Assembly (NCBI GenBank): GCA_916610825.1
Contig: OU744447.1
Span: 14,057,751-14,121,750 of the forward strand
Reading direction: 5' to 3'
DNA: 64,000 nt
From: Haliclystus octoradiatus
Lineage: Eukaryota > Cnidaria > Staurozoa > Stauromedusae > Haliclystidae
In this document: positions 17,001 to 41,900 of the stretch, piece by piece
Layout: each line of letters opens with the position of its first letter
Position numbering within the stretch: position 1 is the stretch's first letter
Position numbers and translations under genes: made by a program
The notes under the pieces: model-generated
The model's database searches: none
Told to the model about the DNA's origin: nothing
The model's input: only the letters and a program-made list of their open reading frames with translations

Positions 17001-18646
17001 AAGTCATGGTGTATTTAAGTCTGCAAACTACAAAAATGGCGTAATTTTTACTTCGATCTGGGATTTCCTTGATTTTGTATTAAACTGCCCTGAAAGGGGT
17101 ATTTAAGGCCAAATCTCGCCGAGAAAAAAGAGATTGGATAGGCTTATACATATGTGGTTTGCGCTCCTACCTTGCTAAAATAAAATTGCGCTTCAGGCTA
17201 CTCAGCTATGTTAAATTAAAAAACAAATTCGCCTGACAGTTCAATACGTTTCTCTATTAAAAAAATAAAATTCGTTCATAGTTTTAAGTCATAAAGCTAG
17301 ATCTAGTCTCTTTATTTTCTCAGCGAGATTTGACCTAAAATACACGTTGATGGCAGTTTACACCAACAAGGAAATTCCAGATCAAATTAAAAATTACGCC
17401 AACGTAATTTTCAGACTCGAATGCATCATGTATTAAATTATAATTTCAATGGTTTTTTCCACTTTAAATCGTAATTCGTTTAAGCTAAGCACCCTGCTCG
17501 GCTGGCGCTACGGGTAAAATTACCAGGAAATGCCATTTGAATGCGTCGACCGATAATTCCGAGCAGCTAACTGTACATTTCACTTGTTATCTTCAGAATA
17601 TCTACACAAACATATTTTGTGATATGTACGTTGCAGTATAGCTGGTAGTTTTTTACTTGAAATAATCGTTTGTTCCCGCTTTCGGATCTACGTGCTATAC
17701 GTGACTGCATCTCTATGGCAATAAAGAGAATACTATAATGTGGCTAATTGGCACCAAAGTGAGGTTTAGTAAGCACGATGCCGGCTAGCACGTGCAAACT
17801 TTGAAACATGCAGAGTAATCTATCTAAATACACAGATTAACATTGATTTCATTTTGAATTCTTGAAAAGGACACTCGAAATCAGCATTTACGCAACAGTG
17901 ATAAACTATTGTCTATTGAAATTGTTAAGAAATTCTAGAGATGTAACAATGGCTCTTATGTACCGTTTATAATCCCTTTCGGTGTAAAAAATCTGTAGTA
18001 GTGCATATATTATTTTATTTTTGAAATCAGAAAGTAAAATAATCTATATTGCTTCTTTGACCAATCGCTAGATACAAGCTGATACTATATGGTATTCGAG
18101 GATGACAGCATTTTGTCTGTCTGACTGATAAAAACAATCTTATCAAGCAGTTATTGACATATCACTCAGCAAAACAAACAACAAGCGTTGGGCAAACATC
18201 TAACAATAACAAAAACCAACAATGTAGCAATACAACAATACATGATGTGTACCTTGATGAACTGCCAATCAATGTAGAATGTAGTTGTGTTGATAATAAT
18301 GATGGTGAGATGGAATTAGAATCATTGTGAAGAGATGCAGCCATTCCTAAATCAACAAGACAGAAACATTAGGTCAATATGACGTAGTGGCCTAACTTCC
18401 TTCCACATAAAGAAAAACTACAACAATTTAATTATAAAATATTTTAATATGGTCATTTGAATTTTGTTTGATGAAGATTAACAATCGAAATGTAGTCAAG
18501 ATTGATTAGAATCTCATAATATCAAAAGCTGAACTTTGTATATTTGTGAAAACATACAGAATAAGAATTTCCTTCTCATATAGAGTCTCACCTTGCCAGC
18601 TGAACTTTGATGCAATCAATGCTACTACTAATAAATACACCATCAT
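11066..18646 (-). CDS. Receptor pseudokinase: SP-Fz-Ig-Fz-TM-tyrosine-kinase-like (ROR/MuSK-related)
   Basis: Twelve phase-consistent exons, 5' to 3': 18646-18592, 18346-18253, 16341-16214, 15322-15029, 14490-14313, 13853-13732, 13634-13578, 13486-13426, 13339-12903, 12808-12734, 12648-12467, 11974-11066; 863 residues. Residues 1-16 are a signal peptide. Exons 3-4 encode a frizzled CRD with all 10 Cys (ECRVYGGGIC ... CRHVFAPC ... NCQSLP). Exons 5-6 encode an Ig domain (LKCDF, ITWYKGKK, RDYGEYTC). Exon 9 holds a second 10-Cys frizzled CRD. The TM (CLVPAVCGILLVLMVTICVAL) is in exon 11. Exon 12 is the whole kinase-like domain. APE (RWMAPET) and SFGVLVWELFSFG are kept, but the Gly loop is SHGEFTTLW, HRD-loop reads HGDIAAHS (Arg to Gly, Asn to Ser) and DFG reads RRGF, so catalysis is unlikely. 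There is no kringle. ROR is Ig-Fz-kringle and MuSK is Ig repeats-Fz; this order matches neither. Probable Wnt-type co-receptor (inference). An alternative exon-4 donor at 15071 keeps phase. Confidence 0.88.
13873..13975 (-). mobile_element. LINE 3'-tail fragment with (GAT)n end
   Basis: On the minus strand it reads CCTGTGAAAAAAG..TTTACAGCTT...TTCTGAATAAAGCAATAAAT followed by GATGATGATG. This matches the tail at 5771-5832. It sits in an intron of the receptor gene. Confidence 0.6.
14632..14998 (+). mobile_element. Truncated copy of hAT-like family B
   Basis: Shares ordered blocks with the complete copies at 23933-24344 and 54797-55207 (GGAGTCGGACTCAAGTGAA, TGCCAGTCAGGAGCA, TCCAGATAGAGGCTAGATTG and the closing CTCACATTTCG). 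The terminal CAGAGG and CCTCTG are not present, so the ends have eroded. Receptor gene, intron 4. Confidence 0.65.
15664..15905. mobile_element. Fold-back MITE with ~52-bp inverted arms
   Basis: The left arm (15664-15718, GCAGTTAATTAATAGCCTGC...) and right arm (15853-15905) are reverse complements over about 52 bp with a single one-base length difference. About 130 bp lies between the arms. Receptor gene, intron 3. The arm ends are themselves AT-rich palindromes (TTAATTAA), so the exact border and TSD cannot be read. Confidence 0.8.
16412..16650 (-). repeat. Diverged relative of the 260-bp satellite unit
   Basis: On the minus strand this aligns end to end with the repeat unit of the array at 40390-41410 (GTAGCAGCAGACAAGTAC, GAACAAGGGACTGACTTC, AAAACATCTGTG, GCAAATAGTATAGACA), with many substitutions and small indels. 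It is preceded by a TA-rich tract (16383-16410), as is the array. Receptor gene, intron 2. Confidence 0.85.
17037..17401. mobile_element. 365-bp fold-back MITE
   Basis: The ends TGGCGTAATTTTTA and TAAAAATTACGCCA are inverted, and pairing continues with mismatches over about 50 bp on each side. A second inner inverted block (AAATCTCGCCGAGAAAA / TTTTCTCAGCGAGATTT) suggests arms over 100 bp. No clear TSD. Receptor gene, intron 2. Confidence 0.75.
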
Positions 18647-19866
18647 CGTTTGTAGTGTAATCGTGTAATCTATGCAAGCGTTTGTCGTTAGAAACCAAAA
18701 TATATATTCTTGTTTGCCTAAGCAATACAACCATAAGAGGCCAACAGTAGAAGCGGTACTATGCTGTTTTCAACGGGCCGCCACTTTTAATCCAGCACAG
18801 TATTTTGACAGAGGTGTTGATGGATTCAGACAAACCGGAAATGCAACTTCAAAGGAGATCAACAATTGAAGTATTAACCAGTAAAAAACGGTCTTCGCTA
18901 ATTAATGCATAAATGGTAAGATTAGAGGCAGCTCACTGGTTGTATGGTTGTGGATTTATATAACAGAACGAGCGATTGCGCATTCTTCTTCTAGTACATT
19001 TTTCATATAGTCCAATGTTCACGATTACAAAAGCAGAGAGCTTAGATTTGCCTAAAAGATAGTTCACGGCTGGAAAACCTCCTCTAATCAGCACGATGGC
19101 ATTCCAATATGACATTAAATAGAACGCATCAATATTTTCATCTAGGCTTTGCAAACAAACGAGACAAGAATAATGGTACAAGAATAATAGCACTTCGAAG
19201 TAACAGAGTGAAACCACGTGATATTAGCTATGGTCTTACGGCCCTTAGGTTTAAAAAATGATTTTCTAAAGTGGTATAGTATGCATCAGTGATTCCGTTG
19301 CAATTTATTTAACCTCATTCAGTTTTCATCGCGGGAGGTGACTGATGTTTGTCAATAGTACTAATATATTGTGTATAACTTTTATGAGTAAGATCACAGT
19401 GTTCTCCCTGCAGTCAGACTGTTTACTGCTATGCTACGATGACGCAAATTGATCCACGAAAAACAACCGTAATATAAGTGTGAAAGCATCATCACATTCC
19501 ACCTGTCCCGCAATCTCTAGACAAGATTTTGGATGAACAAAATACTTGCAATATACTTCCAACCAAGGGGTATGGGAAATAAAATAACCACATGTCTTCC
19601 CCGATTGAAACATGTTCGTAATTTAATACGACAGCAACGATTTTGTAAACCAAAAGGACGATAGATCATCACCATATAAAGAATATGAATTTGATATTGA
19701 ATGGGTGTGGCATTTCATAGATATATCCTTTTCAGGGTAAAAACAACAGACAGCTTGAAACCGTTCTCATATGTATATAAATTGGCCTAGATAAAATATA
19801 ATTAAATAATTGCGTTGATAAAATATCATTATATAGGTATTACAAGTTACAAATATGACAATATCG
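18647..19866. other. Intergenic: OXCT1 3' flank / receptor 5' flank
   Basis: Both genes run on the minus strand, so this 1.2 kb holds the OXCT1 3' UTR and the receptor promoter. I recognise no extra gene. Several short minus-strand ORFs here carry no domain or matching phase. Confidence 0.5.
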
Positions 19867-32342
<12,476 letters not shown>

Positions 32343-32919
32343 TTTATTAGCAACCTACGCCAGTCATCTAATAATTATCATTAGTTTGACTCTAGAATGA
32401 ACACTGCATCAACAACAGTTTTTCTTTGGTTTGCCTACTCTAGCCTCATACAACATGAAGCCCTCGTCAAACTTGGCACAGAAACGAGGACTAGGATAGA
32501 AGTCAAGGATAGTAGAAGAAAAGGTGTGGCTGGGGGTCCTGAGAGGGGGATAATTATAAGAGCAACTTGACAGTTTTCGAAAATTCGTACGCTGTCAGAG
32601 TCTTTATTATATGGTCAATATAGAATAGAGGTGATAGTACAGTATTAGAATCAAAAAGGCTTTTAAATTGCACACCACACGATTATTAGTAAATGGGAAT
32701 TAGGCCTTATTATTTGGGCATTGGATAGGATTAATTTTGTCACCCAGGCAAACTACATAAAAACGACGACAAAGTCAACATGATTAAATTTTTTTTTCCA
32801 TTAGTCATTTATCAATCATCACCGTTATTACAAAAACCGATCAATATAGAAAGTGCATGCATACATATTTAATTCAAAAATAATTCCAAAGTCAAATTTT
32901 AAATAATTGTTATAAATTA
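32343..32919. other. Intergenic: RICTOR 3' flank / OXCT1 promoter
   Basis: Only 577 bp separate the RICTOR stop from the OXCT1 start, on the same strand. It must hold the RICTOR 3' UTR and the OXCT1 upstream region. No repeat or TATA box was recognised. Confidence 0.5.
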
Positions 32920-35900
32920 TCATTTTTCTTTTGTAGTTCTACCAAGAATGTAATCAGCTTGCTGAAAGACCTGAAAACAGATTAATCAAATAAATGTAGA
33001 AGATACATAACGTAAGGCACTTAATTGCAGGATCAAAGAAGGATGGAAACACGCTCGTTATTCCTACCGGTAGAAAATTAACAGTATCGAATTGTGCTTC
33101 AATAAAACGTCGTATCGAGAGCTGGAATCGAAAGTTTCCGAGTTGATCCATGACTTGAGAATATAAGCATAGGTCTTGAAAAGCACTGGGATATCGCTCT
33201 CTTAGTCTGCATATATAATGAAATCGATAGCAATTATGAAGTGAAGAATGATAGTCATGCATACATTCAATTATCAATTATGATATAATCGACATACAGT
33301 AATAAGGCCTGTTGTGATGATTTCGATGCGACTGCACTGCTTAGATTAACCGTAAGACGAATAACCTCCTTTTGAACGGGAGACAGATCTTGATTTGCCT
33401 GTGTTATGGTATCCGCTTTTGACGTAGATGTAGATAAATGTTTAGTGTGATCCAATCTGTGATCCGTATTTATTGCAGCAGGGTCATTCTCTCTTTTAGG
33501 AATATTCATGCATGCGAGGCAAGATGGTTGGTCGTGTAGGAAAGTATCGGTGGAATTGGGAGTGTCGTCACCGCCATTGGTATTCCGCCGGGCACTCTCC
33601 TCCTTGACAATCATCATCTGCTTGCAATAGTCTGCAGGGGATCCTTCAAATTTGTACGGTTTGACCTACAACCAACATGTAAATATATTGAGAACAAAGA
33701 CATCACAATACAAAAGTTAGGGGGAAATAGTTCAATGTTTGCTTACCGCTAAAATCTCCAGCATGTCACATGGCAGGCACCTTCCGACGTAGTTTTCCGT
33801 GATAGCTCCTGATGTGTCGGTCGTAGCAGTAGCAGGTGATGATCCACCAGGGCTCATGGTTTCCACCACGGTGCTCAAATTACTTATGGAGCTAGCAACA
33901 CTAAACTGCCGACGGTGTCCAGGGTGCGACAGTACAGCAGGGGATGAGCCGCGCCTGTCAACTACCCCAACACTGTTCATATCATAGTCACGTGTTGTCC
34001 CCCGCCCACTGTTGGACGAAGAAGATGATCTACAAGAAAGAAAGACATAACGTAATTAGCTAAAGGGATAATTACGATCAGACATGAGATTAATATAAAT
34101 ACAATACATTGATGACAACCCACTTATTTCTGGTTCTCCTGCGTCGTTGGTGTCCACGTGATCCGTGTCCATGGTAGCTGCTTGTGATTCGCCGTAGCTT
34201 AGTCTCCATCTCCTTTTTAAATGCTCTCTGCTTTTGGAGTGTGCTCCAGACCGTGTAACCATATGCATCACGTGACGAAGTGAAGGAATCATTCAAATTA
34301 AACGTAGGCTCAGTAGTTGTACAATATGCACCACGTGGACTAGGACTGAGAGTAGAACCAGACCCTTTAAAGTACGCTCTTCTTAATTTCTTCTGCCTGA
34401 CAGGTGACGTTGAAGAACCCGCTTCATGCTCAAAGCTACACGATCTATCCCTATCACTATTGTTACGCATTCGTTGTTGCAATATTTTCGTTTGTGAATT
34501 GAACCGATTGCGTGCCACGTCACTGTTGCTATGAACTCTGCTTTTATTGTTATGGTTGCTAACGATTCGTATTTCTGATTGGCCAGAATCACTTTCTTGG
34601 CTACTGTAACTGCTGGTCTGTGAGCCAATCGTCGTGCTGCTGTCTAAACGTGAAGATCTACCATCCATCAAGTTGCCGTGAAAAGATGTTCCAGAAAAGC
34701 TAGCACTACGGTTCTCATGTGCGTATGCCGCTGTCTCCCCGTTCTCTGTCAAACTGACACTTCGGAATCGAGATTCATCGCCAGACACGTGCAATCGTTC
34801 AATGTCACTGTTGATTGATGCGCATGTATTTCTTCGTGTCACTTGTTTACTTGATTCGAAGTCACTACCATCACTGATTATACTGGCTGTTCGTCGATTT
34901 TCAAAAGAGGTTGCAAGAGTTGGCTCGCCAGATGATTTCCGTATGAGGCTCTCACTGCTTTCGACTTCACGGATTGGAACAAGGGCCTCGCTGTCCCCTC
35001 TCATGGAATCCAACATACGAGGTTGTTCAAGAAACAAACTACTAGTGTTTGATTCAATACTTGTTCCTATAGTTGAATCATTAGCACTAAACTCAGTATC
35101 ATCATCTGATAGTTCTTCCTCGCCAAGATAAATACCAGCACGATCAAATATCTCACGTGTTGGTTTTGTTTTGGCAGCATAACTATTATCTTCATTTGGT
35201 AAATGATCAAATTTAAAAGTATTACCAAGTGAACTAATATTAGGTTCTGTATTACTATGATGCATTTTAACATCTCCATTGCTGAACGTACTATTCATAG
35301 ATGTACCAAGGAAACCAGACATATTTCCATCGTATGACTCACCGCCCATTGAAAATGAGAAATCAGAATTAACAAGTCTTTCCAATCCTGCAGTTAAACT
35401 TACAGAACCACCTTCACGTAGACGTCCTTCATCATCGATGTCAAGTACACGTGATGTGAAATCAGTTACTAACGCATCTTTCTCTTGTTTCTCGTTCTCT
35501 TCTTGAGGCGTTCGTTTGCCACCTTTGCGTCGTCGCGTTTCTTCGTTGAACGTAATACGCGTGTATTCGAATGCTTTAGATTGATAAATGTTCGGTTCCT
35601 CATTAACGTCGTCATCACCAAGATAAACGCCACCAAATCTGTCAGCATTGAAACTAGATGAAGCAGCACCACCAGCATTACCATCTTCTCCTTCGTCGGT
35701 TTCATCTTCATTGTCATCGTCATCAGAATTAAAATCAACGGGTAAATAAGGCCCCATTTCTTGTTCAATTACAGGCCACTGTGTACCACCCTTATGCCTA
35801 ACACATTCCCAATTGAGATCTTCTAGTGTGTCTGCACCTTGGGACGTTTTAGCAATTAAACACAATACATAGATACATGTCCTAAAATGAGAAACACGTT

Positions 35901-38900
35901 TAAATAATAAACAACACTTCAATCAAATATGCTTTCATAAATGTATTATCAATTCCATAATGTGTGTTACCCTCGGATTGAAAATACTTCGCTATCAGAA
36001 GAGAGACGAACAATTTCTCTAACGATGTCAACATCATCCAAAACAGTTGAGATCTGTTGAGCCTCATCAACAACTGAAACACGACAACGAGGTAGGATCT
36101 GTGCTATACCCCATTGCGTTGAACCAATATGACCCTGGTGAATTGAAAAATCCCAAGAAACAAAATATATGACGAGTTAGAAAGATACGTCAAATAGAAA
36201 AGAATAATAAACAGGATTGCAATTCAACATACCAAACCCCAAAGAGCAGCCTTAAGTGAAAGAATTGAATCAATGGTAGATAGATCTGAATGTGTTATGA
36301 CACTCATCAAATCATTGATAATACCCTATGATGCACAAATGAATATCATCAGCAGCATTCAGCAACAACAACAATAGCAAAACAAAAAAATGATGACCAA
36401 TTATATACCTTCTCTTCTAACAGGGCAATGCCTGATCGATGTTGAGCTAGTTCGCCATACAAATGGGGGGCAACAAAAACATTCCGATTGAAAGATCTAT
36501 ACACGTGCAAAGAGAAGAGATTATCATCATGGTCAACATCCATCACGGCCCCTTTTTAATATCCCACTTTGCATAATAATAATATCCCCATAATTTGGTT
36601 TCCATTTCCTACTTTTCTAAGTTGGACTGTGTAAAATTTTCTTGGTTTCAAGGTATATGTTACTCATGATTTCAGCTAGGGCGGATTAGCTCAGATGGCA
36701 GAGCAACCGAACTTCAGATCGGATCATATCTGATCGACTGTGGTTCGAATCCCCCGAAGGTCAACTCAGCCTTGACTTTATCTGAAACATCAAATGAGTA
36801 CCATCTGAGGATGGCGGATGGAATGGTCCAGAGGGAATTGCATTGTGAGTAGCTGCGGCGCATCGCTGCGCATTGACAATCGAGACCTATCTGCCATGAA
36901 ATCTGTTGACATTGATCTGCAGTGTCGCGGCTGAGATCAACAAAGAGCGTTTAAAATCATTGCTCTCAGCAAAAAAAGCCACTCATCTAGAAATAGAGGA
37001 GTGGTACGGGTGCCTTCGGTAGGGCGACACCGTCTACATTACTTATTTTATGATTTTAGCTACTAAATCATGCTCGTGTCGAACTGATTTGATCTCAAAC
37101 TATATATGATTACTAACATAATTTGGGCTAAATACGATATTTCTTAAAAGAGTCAAAATAATTCCCCAGTGAAGGGTGAATGACAAATATATACCTTTCG
37201 TTTGAGCGTCGAATATAAGACCCATCTTGAGAGATCCTTTCAAATGATGTCAATGCTTCAGCCAATCCACCTTCAACCCATCGGACATACTCTGCGTTAT
37301 ACGTCTAACAAAACAAAATAATAACAGCGATTCAATGAAAATGTTCGGTTAATACGTTCATGTTCATCTTATGTGTACTTACGTGCTGCCATCGTTGTAA
37401 TAGTACATCAACGTATTCCATATCAGACAAATAAGAGAAACCACGTGATATAGAAAGAAACCTACGCAAAGATACATCACATGCAATTTAAATATTACTT
37501 CAATTACCAGGAGAGGAGGTATCAGAAGAAGTGATTGCACATTACATAACGAACTAATACATGTTATACAGTCATAACGCCTAACTAATGCATGCTATAT
37601 ACAATCATAACGCCTACATAATGCATGTTATATAGTCATAACGCGTAAATAATACATGTTGTATAGTCATAACGCCTAACTAATGCATGCTAGACAATCA
37701 TAATGCCTAGATAATACATGTTAAACAGTCATACCTTATCAACAATCGCATTCCTTTGTCACCAAGATGCAACAATGATGGTCGGATCTCAACCAGTCTC
37801 TGAAGGTTTGTCTAATTGGAAGGTAAGATAAAAAAAAATCAGAATTATGCTGTTGCACGTGAAAGAATGCGCCATATAGGGTATAAACGTCCATACAAAA
37901 ACAACATTATTTCCAAACTACCTCGTCCTCACAGGCTTCTTCTAAAATTGTGATGGCTTCGTTTACAATTTCTTTATCTTGATCGTAAAGCTGGTGATAC
38001 AATATTCAATATACCACAACTACACATAAGGAATATACATATCATACACACGAATTCAAAATTTATCACATTTTTAGCTTTTACCTGATTAGTTAACAAT
38101 TCCATTCCCCAATTGCTAAAGTATGGTGCCTTTGCACGTAGCAAGACTCTTAGAAAACGTGTACCATAGAAACGGCAACTCTAGAGAAATAGCAGAAGAT
38201 ACATGGTATATACATATACATATATATTAATTAAATGGGAACATGAATAATCAACACATAGAAAAATGATGTAGATACAAATCATTGTACATTAGTAGAA
38301 ATATAGCTAATGAAGTTGTATTGGTCTGTACTTTGGACTGACGAAATTTGATTGACATTTATTGGTATTGATTGTGATACTTCACACTAGCCAACTAACC
38401 AATCACATCGGTGAAACAAGGTAGGCCCATTCTATGTATTGTGAATAAGGTAAATAAGTCAAACTCTACTGAAACAACACAGCTACTATCAAACTTACCA
38501 ATGATGGCGATGTTAATACTTTAGACAATAGAACTCTTGCAATTCCATCGCGACCATAATCAAATGTACACACTAACAATTTGGCAGCACTCTCTCTCGT
38601 TGACATATTACAGATCTCAAGAGAGCTGCAATTAAAATGATCATAATGAACAAGCTATCCACAAATATAAGTTAGCTGGCCCATGATAAAACTACTGAGA
38701 ATCGACGTACTATTGAAATACACCAGCAGTTTTCTCCAGAACCCTCGTGCCCATTGTTGAAGATGATAATTTACCAATGAAAAGAAAATAGTATTGACTG
38801 AGTGTATCCGTGATACTGCTTGTGCTAAACACGCCAGTAACAGTACCAGTTGATGTTGCCTAAAAACAAAACAGAAGGCTGGTTAGCAACAATATATTTC

Positions 38901-41900
38901 CATATGATATGAAGTGACATTATGCTAGTTACCTCGCCTAGTGCATCACGAACTTCAATCATCAATTCATGGAGCAGTTTCTCTCCTTCTGTTTGCTAAC
39001 GAAACATAAATATCGTATTATCATCAACATCACCAGATCTATACAACACGGTGAGAGTAACATAATATATGAATTAACCTCATCTTTACGCAAAAGAAAA
39101 TCAATCAACTGAAGACCAATTTCAGCCAATTTCTTTCCATGAACATGATCTACAGGAACAACACAAAACTGCTTGCTACTTGGTTTGAAAAGATGTAGTA
39201 ACCGACGGATAAACCTAATATAAATCACATAAACATATGGTTTTAATTAAAATAACATTTCAATAATAGTATAATCAAGATATTACAATGAGACCTAAGA
39301 TATAGTACAGTACAACTCAGATTTGAGTTTTCAAGGAATTGAAAAGGTCATGACATCATCTCACGTTTGCGTAAATAATCCAATGTTTAAACTGTATTTA
39401 ACATCTTGAAAAAATAACAGATTCTTCGACCGATATTAATAACATCCTCAAACTCTGTCTGAGCTGACCTCAATTATGAAGTTTTCATAAAAAATTACCA
39501 ACTTTTTGAGAGTAAGATTATTGAACATGAGTGGTTTTTGGAGTGTTTGAAGATGTTAAACAGTTTAGTTTGATTACAAAGGTAAGATAATATTATAATC
39601 TCTTGAAAACTCTTTAAAACGCAAATTTGAGTTAGATTACTACCTTATAGTGCTCATTATATTATCTAATTATATAATGTTTGAACTTTATTATTATTGT
39701 TATACTATCTTATTATTTAATATCTCTTTAAAACTCTTTATAACACAAATTTGAGTTACACTACTACCTTATACAGTGAAACCTGTATATAACAGCCAGC
39801 TATGAGAGGTAGATAAATTGACCACTATAGACAGGTGGCCTATATATACAGGTTTGATTCAATAGAAATTATTATTTTAGACATTTCAAGAGTGACCACT
39901 ATGGACAGGTGGCCTTTGTATAGAGGTGACCGCTATAACAGGTTTGACTGTAGTGCGTTCATTATATTATCTTGGTATCATTAATCAGAGTTAGTATAGA
40001 CACACACTTACTTGGCATAGGTGGGATCATCAACACGCTTCAGAGACAATCTTGAACTCTATAAATAATAACACAGGATTATAGAAAGGGGATGCCCTGA
40101 GAGTGCAGTATTACATTGAATGACGCAATTAAGTAAACTTACATCAAGAACAGTACTGATTAGATCCCAGTCCCACATGGTTAAGAAATCATTAAGAATT
40201 AACACTTGTGTGTCTCTGATTGTATAAAGCAACTCGTCAGCATCCTGTAACGAAACAAACATAATGCAATTATCTGTACTTGAAGAAATAAAATATTTGT
40301 CGTAATAAAAGTCTTCTATTGAGATTTTTCAAGCAAAAGTGTTAATTGGAAAACTGTTGTATATATATATATTATATATATATATATTTGCGCAATTTTG
40401 AGCACTATCGACTCGGGATGTGTCTATACTATTTGCATTATGCATTGCCCACTACTTCGGTAGTTTGAGCACTCTGGTATGGCACAGATGTTTTTTTCAT
40501 GTGATGAATTTTTTCACCACATTTATAACTCATCTTGACTTAGGTGTATACTGAAGTCAGTTCCTTGTTCGCTCACTGAGCAGTACTGATGAAGGCTAAT
40601 GGCCAGAAACATGTACTTGTCTGCTGCTATGTATGTCTCAATTGCGCATGCGCAATTTTGAGCACTATCGACTCGGGATGTGTCTATACTATTTGCATTA
40701 TGCATTGCCCACTACTTCGGTAGTTTGAGCACTCTGGTATGGCACAGATGTTTTTTTCATGTGATGAATTTTTTCACCACATTTATAACTCATCTTGACT
40801 TAGGTGTATACTGAAGTCAGTTCCTTGTTCGCTCACTGAGCAGTACTGATGAAGGCTAATGGCCAGAAACATGTACTTGTCTGCTGCTATGTATGTCTCA
40901 ATTGCGCATGCGCAATTTTGAGCACTATCGACTCGGGATGTGTCTATACTATTTGCATTATGCATTGCCCACTACTTCGGTAGTTTGAGCACTCTGGTAT
41001 GGCACAGATGTTTTTTTCATGTGATGAATTTTTTCACCACATTTATAACTCATCTTGACTTAGGTGTATACTGAAGTCAGTTCCTTGTTCGCTCACTGAG
41101 CAGTACTGATGAAGGCTAATGGCCAGAAACATGTACTTGTCTGCTGCTATGTATGTCTCAATTGCGCATGCGCAATTTTGAGCACTATCGACTCGGGATG
41201 TGTCTATACTATTTGCATTATGCATTGCCCACTACTTCGGTAGTTTGAGCACTCTGGTATGGCACAGATGTTTTTTTCATGTGATGAATTTTTTCACCAC
41301 ATTTATAACTCATCTTGACTTAGGTGTATACTGAAGTCAGTTCCTTGTTCGCTCACTGAGCAGTACTGATGAAGGCTAATGGCCAGAAACATGTACTTGT
41401 CTGCTGCTATATATATATATATATATATATATATTAGTTAATTTTCCATACTTTATCACATGAAAATGAAATACAGATTATTGTTGAACACGTTGTTCTA
41501 TTCAATATAAATATTAAATTGTTGCAGTTGACTTCAGATTGCTTGAAAATAAAACAGAAAAAGTGATTCAAAATACCTTTATTTGCAAAACATCATGCTT
41601 GTCTTTGTTTGACTTTGTCCTCCCTTCGTTGTGAGAGGCAGCCTGTGGAATATAAACATCATTATTATAGCATTAATGTATAATTGTTTTACTTTCAATT
41701 CCAGTAAGTTTGATTAAGTCAATTCGGTATTCATTTCAAGAAGTTCATATGTTCATCGACCGTTTACGAACAGTTCTCCGTCAGTGGACTATTTATAACT
41801 CACTCTGTCTACCAAGCATCATAGGGTATTCCTTCTTGGCGTATGTATATTTGAATATAGGGTACCACACAAATGTGGTTTAGGATCTCTTTCAAAAATT

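Noticed and set aside
34280-35131. Plus-strand ORFs opposite the large RICTOR exon
   Set aside because: Antisense shadows of a long coding exon; the minus strand carries the conserved RICTOR blocks.
36679-36757. A functional tRNA gene
   Set aside because: The head has an extra palindromic insert and does not close a normal cloverleaf; the same head recurs fused to the same SINE body elsewhere.
40523-41225. Three identical 60-codon minus-strand ORFs
   Set aside because: They arise from the identical 260-bp satellite units, with no coding features and inside a RICTOR intron.
40390-41410. Regular repeats resembling a CRISPR array
   Set aside because: The whole 260-bp unit repeats with no unique spacers, and the DNA is eukaryotic.
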